NCBI GenBank assembly: GCA_003427395.1
Contig: BFEA01000341.1
Span: forward strand, 965,999-997,264
From: Chara braunii
Taxonomy: Eukaryota; Streptophyta; Charophyceae; Charales; Characeae
Reading direction: 5' to 3'
Length of the DNA stretch: 31,266 nucleotides
The position numbers and the translations under genes are program-made. Below the pieces are notes generated by a model that saw only the letters and a list, made by a program, of their open reading frames with translations, searched no databases and was not told the DNA's origin. Numbering within the stretch: the stretch's first letter is position 1; each line of letters opens with the position of its first letter. Below are positions 27,263 to 31,266 of this stretch, in pieces.

Positions 27263-28115
27263 AGAAGCTCGTTGCACTCACTGCGCTGGCATGAGTGAGG
27301 TGGGCGAGAAAAAGAAAACGCTGGCTTGAGGATGATGCTGGCGATGGTGGAGATGGTAGATAGAGGTGGATTGGGATTAGGGGGAGAAGTAAGCCGAAGA
27401 GGAAGGGGCAGAAGATTACTTACCTGGAGCGTTGGAGTGCGGAGCAACGAGGAGCTTCATCGACGGCCGCTTCAAGGAGAGAGGAACCTCCATATCCTCT
27501 TACCGGGCTGTGTGTGTGTACTATACTTCTTCCCCTCTCTGGTGGTCGCTGCTGCTGCTGTCTACCTAAGGTCTGGTCTGGGAGCCAGGACACAAGTGTC
27601 TGGTCACATTAGAGGCAGTAGTGGTCAGGGTCCTGTAGGTCCTCTCTTCTACCCCTCTAATCTGACATTTGTAGGAGGTAGTAAAGGTGGGGAATACTGG
27701 TGTTAGTGGCTGATTGCCACGTCAGAGTGCAAGCACGATATCAAGCAAAGTTAACTGGGCAGTGAGAATCTGTGTGATCAAAATATAGCCCGGGTACTTT
27801 GACATAGTACATACTCCAACTTCTCCCTGCGCAAGAGGACAAACAACCAAGGTTAGTATAAACAGAAACAGCTAGACCAAGAAGAAAGAAAGAAAAATAC
27901 TAACTAAGAAGGAGACCAGCAGCGTTAAAGAAAAAAGAGAGAAAAGTTCTATTGAGTTTTACTGTCTGAAATTCGTTATTGGTTGGAACAACGATTTCCA
28001 GAGTGTAAAAAAAAAAAAAAAACAGTATCCCATCCACATCAGATAGAGTTTAGTAGTACTGTGGGGGATAGTCTCTTGGTGGACCAGCGGAGGACTACCT
28101 GTGCTGTCATCCACC
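27263..28115 (+). other. Retrotransposon leader (5' untranslated region)
   Basis: About 850 bp between the primer site and the gag start. A 126-codon frame (27326-27706) has no recognisable domain. An A-run (28008-28022) lies about 90 bp before the gag ATG. Packaging signals would be expected here but cannot be seen. Confidence 0.6.
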
Positions 28116-29111
28116 ATGGATGACTACTCCATGCAGGGGATTATGGCCCTTTTGGTTTTGTTGGGCCCCTTGTATCAGATGTGTTTTCCCCTGGGCTTCG
28201 GGAGAGTCTGTGTCTCCCGAATGATGATGAGATCAGGAGCAATCAAGCCAGGGCCCATGCCTGCGGAACAGGCTGAAGTGGAGCGCTGCCAGGCTGAAAA
28301 GAAGAAAGAAAAAGAGGAAAGAAAAAGACAGAAAGAAGANGAAATAAAAAGGAAAATGCAGATGGAAGAAGAGAGAGCAATCAAGCCAGGGCCCACGCCT
28401 GCGGAACAGGCTAAAGTGGAGCGCTGCCAGGCTGAAAAGAAGAAAGAAAAAAAGGAAAGAAAAAGACAGAAAGAAGATGAAATAAAAAAGAAAATGCAGA
28501 TGGAAGAAGAGAGAGTGAAGAAAGAAATGAAAGAAAAGTTAGAGGAGTTAAAGGAAGAATTACAGACTATAGAAGAAGAAGAGTCTGAGGAGGTGGGAGA
28601 AAGACTGATTAGACGGGGGACAGAGAAGGCAGAGAGTAGTCAGGCAGGTGAATTGTTTGTTAAACCGCTGGACTGGTACGACCAGTATGCTTATACCAGC
28701 GATCGACTCGAAGAAACAGAAGAAGAAAGGGACGTGTTCATTGCAAGATTGACAACTATTGCAGATCAGAGAGAAAGGGATCTGATGCTTGAAGAGAAAC
28801 GGGCAGAACTGCGTGCTGAGATGTTGGCAGCAAAGCGGCAAGAGTTAGATGAAAGAAAGAGATTGCAAGTAGAGGGTACAAGGCTGCACAGAGAGTTGCA
28901 AGAGCAAAAGGACAAACAGGCGGCAACAGAAGAAAAATTAGCCCTCTTAACAGCAACAGTTTTGCACACCAAACAAGAATTAGAAGCAATGAACAAAACT
29001 CTGCAGAAAGTTGAGTCCCACCAGTACGAATTTGATGGAGTCTGGAACACCTTCCTCCAGAGTCCGCAAAGGACGTCGATATGCATATTCAGTCCTACAT
29101 TGCAAAATTAG
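28116..29111 (+). CDS. gag: Gag N-terminal coiled-coil region
   Basis: I choose the ATG at 28116 (MDDYSMQG, CACCATGG context) over the in-frame ATG at 28101 because the minus-strand relative starts MDDYP after the same ACCTGTGC. The frame runs 331 codons. After a short hydrophobic stretch (about 8-25) come two tandem 46-residue units (about 42-87 and 88-133) starting AIKPGP, each rich in Lys/Glu. A long heptad-like charged coil continues to about residue 300 (ERDLMLEEKRAELRAEMLAA, TVLHTKQELEAMNKTLQKVE). The natural frame is lost near 29055; the last ~18 codons to the TAG at 29109 are out of frame. Likely role: multimerisation of Gag in virus-like particles. The extended coiled coil is unusual for a plant Gag. 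One codon contains the N at 28340. Confidence 0.75.
   Translation: MDDYSMQGIMALLVLLGPLYQMCFPLGFGRVCVSRMMMRSGAIKPGPMPAEQAEVERCQAEKKKEKEERKRQKEXEIKRKMQMEEERAIKPGPTPAEQAKVERCQAEKKKEKKERKRQKEDEIKKKMQMEEERVKKEMKEKLEELKEELQTIEEEESEEVGERLIRRGTEKAESSQAGELFVKPLDWYDQYAYTSDRLEETEEERDVFIARLTTIADQRERDLMLEEKRAELRAEMLAAKRQELDERKRLQVEGTRLHRELQEQKDKQAATEEKLALLTATVLHTKQELEAMNKTLQKVESHQYEFDGVWNTFLQSPQRTSICIFSPTLQN
28239..28514 (+). repeat. 138-bp in-frame tandem duplication in gag
   Basis: Units 28239-28376 and 28377-28514 are about 96% identical and exactly 46 codons long, so the reading frame is kept. An N lies in unit 1 (28340). Confidence 0.95.
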
Positions 29112-29731
29112 ATAACCACATCACCCAGACCTTCACTCCGGCCGTAATTGAGAAGATAATTCAGGGCAGCGGCGCAGGAGGAGGAGGAGGTGGTGATGGA
29201 GACTGAGATGGAGATGGTGATAAAAAAGGAAAGGGGGTGCTGCGAGAAGACAGTGGGGACGCTAAGAAGATTAAAGTGTCGTGGACCTACACAGGCAAGA
29301 GGGAGGAGAGTGTCCTGCATTGGATTGCGGCCGTAGAGTCTTACGTGTACGATCAGCGCATCCCATATTGGGACAGAGTTCTGATGGCCACTTTGTGTAT
29401 GGCCGACGATGCGATGAGCTTCGCCATATCGTTGCAAAAAGAAGCAGACTGCAAGACCATGATAGAATATTCACAACAAACCAGAATTGAAGACTTCTTT
29501 AAAGTAGTAAGAGAAAGATTCGAAGATAAGAATCTGGCTCGCCAAACTAAAATGCTAATTTTAAACATTGCGGATCGAAAATGGAAGAGTGCGTCTGCAC
29601 TCAAAGCAACGATGGATGAACTTTTGCAATGCACTGAGCATGGACTAACTCCTACTCGAGTCCTCAACAACTTCGCTAGGGCACTGCCCGACCCTCTCCG
29701 TACTCAGTTGTATCCCCGCACAAAGGAATAG
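29056..29731 (+). pseudogene. gag: Gag linker and capsid-like domain (frame-shifted, with stop)
   Basis: In the frame one base back from the coiled-coil frame, coding resumes with DVDMHIQSYIAKLDNHITQ and a Gly/Asp-rich linker interrupted by TGA at 29204. A capsid-like helical domain follows: VSWTYTGKREESVLHWIAAV, IPYWDRVLMATLCMADDAMS, IEDFFKVVRERFEDKN and LQCTEHGLTPTRVLNNFAR. This is the general layout of a retrotransposon Gag capsid (aromatic-Gly entry, central Trp, a hydrophobic helix with Ala-Phe). TAG at 29729 ends the frame, but similarity to Gag-type sequence continues in the same frame beyond it. The minus-strand relative supports the frame and the domain limits. Confidence 0.75.
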
Positions 29732-29734
29732 GGG

Positions 29735-30380
29735 ATGACATATGAGAAGTTTAGCAAGATCGCTATAGATCATGCTGGCTTCTTAGCGGAGGCTAACTAT
29801 TGCCATTACTGGAAAGATCTGCAAGCGGGTAAAAAGTGGCAGAACCACACTATCCCAGGGAACATCCTTGGGAAAGACAACCTTCTTCTAACTTTTGAAG
29901 GAGGTGTTGAAACTCTCTCCTATGATCAAATAGATTATGGTCTGGAGGGAGGACCCAACGGTTCGGTAGCTCAGGAGGGGAGCTACGCGGCCGTTGTAGC
30001 CCGCGGGGGAGGGCGACAAGGAAGAGGACGTGGCCGAGGAAGAGGAGGCCGCGGATGTGGTGGAAGAGGACCCGTTACCCAGAGGGGTGGTGGCGAAGGT
30101 AGCCACTACGTGGGAGGAAGGGGCAATGGTCCCTCGCAAGGTGGCCGGGGTTCATATTCTACCTGGGGAAGAGGCACGTGGTATGGAAATTGGGATAAAC
30201 CATATCCACCCCATTCAGGTCTGCCCGAATGGGAGCCTTGGAAGCAGTTGGGGATTACAGAGAAAGTGTGGCAAGACAGAAAAGCTGTCGACCAGTGCCT
30301 TAAGTGTGGTGACCCCAAGCACATTGTTCCCTATTGCCGTGACTATAAAATACTAAAAGGGAACAACCAGCAGACCAGTT
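29735..30380 (+). pseudogene. gag: Gag C-terminal region: Arg/Gly-rich tail and CCHC zinc knuckle
   Basis: Same frame as the preceding capsid segment, separated only by the TAG at 29729. It continues with the end of the capsid (NYCHYWKDLQAGKKWQNHTI), a long Arg/Gly-rich RNA-binding stretch (about 29995-30135, RGRGRGRGGRG type) and then CLKCGDPKHIVPYC (30296-30337), a perfect C-x2-C-x4-H-x4-C knuckle. The knuckle and RGG tail are expected to bind element RNA. The frame moves near 30385; the open frame to 30532 after that is out of register. Confidence 0.8.
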
Positions 30381-30386
30381 GCCTCG

Positions 30387-30881
30387 ATGGGAACTTCGGA
30401 TGTAGAAAGAAACACATCCTCCCATCCGAAGGTTCCGTTGGCAGAAGAGGAAGTCAGTCCCCACCTAGTACACTGTCCAGAGGTAATAAATGTGTGTACC
30501 ACTCTAGGTGGATCCCTCGCTGGCATGGGTGATGAGTTGGCCACTCGTCGCCAAGCCTGGACTGAGGTGAAAAAACGAAAAGGACAGTTAATAATTGCAG
30601 ATCTAGAGATAAATAAAATAAGAGTTGGTGGTATGATTGACACAGGGTCAACACGCAGCTACGTAAGTAAGAAAGGTTTGCAAAAGCTGCAACCCGGGCT
30701 AAAGGTTAAGCAATTAGATGAGCCCGTAGTAAGTAAACTAGCTAATAGTACAGTCACGGTGATGGATAGATATGTTGAAGGGGTCAAGATATACTTCCGG
30801 CTCGAGGCAGAGGGGAAGGTGGAACGCGTTCTCCACTCTTTGACTCTCTTGGTGGAAGATAATCTTTTGACATTCTTTTAG
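30387..30881 (+). pseudogene. Retrotransposon aspartic protease
   Basis: The active-site motif MIDTGSTRSYVS is at about 30633-30668, with D-T-G-S at 30639-30650. It is preceded by GQLIIADLEINKIRVGG and followed by the strand pattern KGLQKLQPGLKVKQL and LEAEGKVERVLHSLTLLVED. The typical end of the domain (D-I-L-L-G-M-D-W) is present but one base out of frame (from 30869), so this frame terminates at TAG 30879-30881. The enzyme would cleave the Gag-Pol polyprotein. A one-base loss or gain explains the break; the sequence there is not a classical slippery heptamer. Confidence 0.8.
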
Positions 30882-31266
30882 GTATGGATTGGGGGGAAGC
30901 AGCAAATGCGGACATAAAGATGAGGGACCATGAGTGTTGGCTGCCTAGTCCGCAAGGTGGAAAGAAGAAAATCCGCCTATTCCATGAATCAGGTAAGGAA
31001 AACAGCTTAGCTCATTGTTGTATGAGTGCCCCCGCGTTCGCCCGCCATGTGAAAAAGTATAACTTGAATGATCAAATCTTTGTTGCATATGTGCGCCCAA
31101 TAAAAGAAGGTGAAGTTAAAGAAGAGGCAACGTCCCCAGAGATTGAAAGGATTTTAAAAGAATTTGCAGATGTGGCAGAGGCCCCAAGCGGTGTTGTGGA
31201 ACGTCCAATCAAACATCGCATTGAGATTATTCCCATAAGTCAAATTCCTAAAGGACCTATATACAA
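30869..31266 (+). CDS. Pol: end of protease and start of reverse transcriptase (partial)
   Basis: Open frame entering at the DILLGMDWGEAANADI junction (30869 on), the standard protease-end/pol-linker motif of Ty3/gypsy elements. It continues without a stop to the window end. The last 35 residues (EFADVAEAPSGV, then ERPIKHRIEIIP and KGPIY) match the start of a gypsy-type RT domain. The catalytic YxDD region, RNase H and integrase would lie beyond 31266. No start codon is expected because this part is made as a fusion. Confidence 0.8.

Larger units (their letters stand above)
26151..31266 (+). mobile_element. LTR retrotransposon (Ty3/gypsy-like), 5' part, decayed
   Basis: Order: 5' LTR (26151-27245), primer-binding site (27251-27262), leader, gag (coiled coil, capsid, Arg/Gly tail, CCHC knuckle), aspartic protease and the beginning of reverse transcriptase at the window end. 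RT, RNase H, integrase and the 3' LTR must lie outside. The protease-to-RT layout without an integrase between them fits Ty3/gypsy rather than copia. Lesions: frame changes near 29055, 30385 and 30869 and in-frame stops at 29204 (TGA) and 29729 (TAG). A second member of the family lies on the minus strand at 21690-23585. Confidence 0.8.

Overview
The window looks like repeat-rich, intergenic nuclear DNA of a streptophyte (plant-lineage) genome. My best guess is a charophyte alga such as Chara, but this is inference from the style of the Gag proteins, not a database match. Supporting signs are a plant-type LTR retrotransposon with a tRNA-iMet primer site, U6 snRNA-like and eukaryotic 28S rRNA-like fragments, long microsatellites, plant-style introns or decayed transposons, and assembly gaps (456 N at 13311-13766 plus single N at 20018, 20792 and 28340). 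I found no gene that I can confidently call an intact host gene, and nothing bacterial.

Layout. 1-5160: non-coding or decayed DNA with a complex duplicated/inverted block (860-1324), a 156-bp repeat present twice (1324 and 4437), and a run of hairpins (1934-2109). 5294-7021 (minus): a long retrotransposon gag ORF whose zinc knuckle has slipped into another frame; no pol follows. 7022-11280: GC hairpin, AT-rich stretch, then about 1.1 kb (8793-9916) holding pieces of cellular RNAs: a doubled tRNA-like D-arm, a decayed U6 copy, a 28S rRNA fragment and a second 5' U6 fragment. 11280-12625 (plus) and about 17670-19105 (minus) are two diverged, inverted copies of one unrecognised element. Each carries an array of small hairpins with a conserved loop and changing but still complementary stems. 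The minus copy is followed by a ~234-bp tandem repeat and several palindromes. 12660-16545: gap, G-rich minisatellite, GAT repeats and two possible minus-strand LTR/primer-site junctions. 19110-21690: no recognised gene; one 96-bp exact tandem repeat at an N.

21690-23585 (minus) and 26151-31266 (plus, running off the window) are two members of one LTR-retrotransposon family with an unusual Gag: an MDDY start, a long charged coiled coil, a Gly/Asp-rich linker, a capsid-like domain, an Arg/Gly-rich tail and a CCHC knuckle, followed by an aspartic protease and the first part of reverse transcriptase. The plus copy has its 5' LTR and primer site but at least three frame changes and two in-frame stops; the minus copy is a gag relic with a ~510-bp insertion. 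Between them (24000-26000) lie simple repeats, an inverted/direct repeat composite and short tandem duplications.

The most unusual signal is the hairpin array. In both copies G.U pairs are possible only when the RNA is read in the element's own orientation, as expected for a folded RNA.
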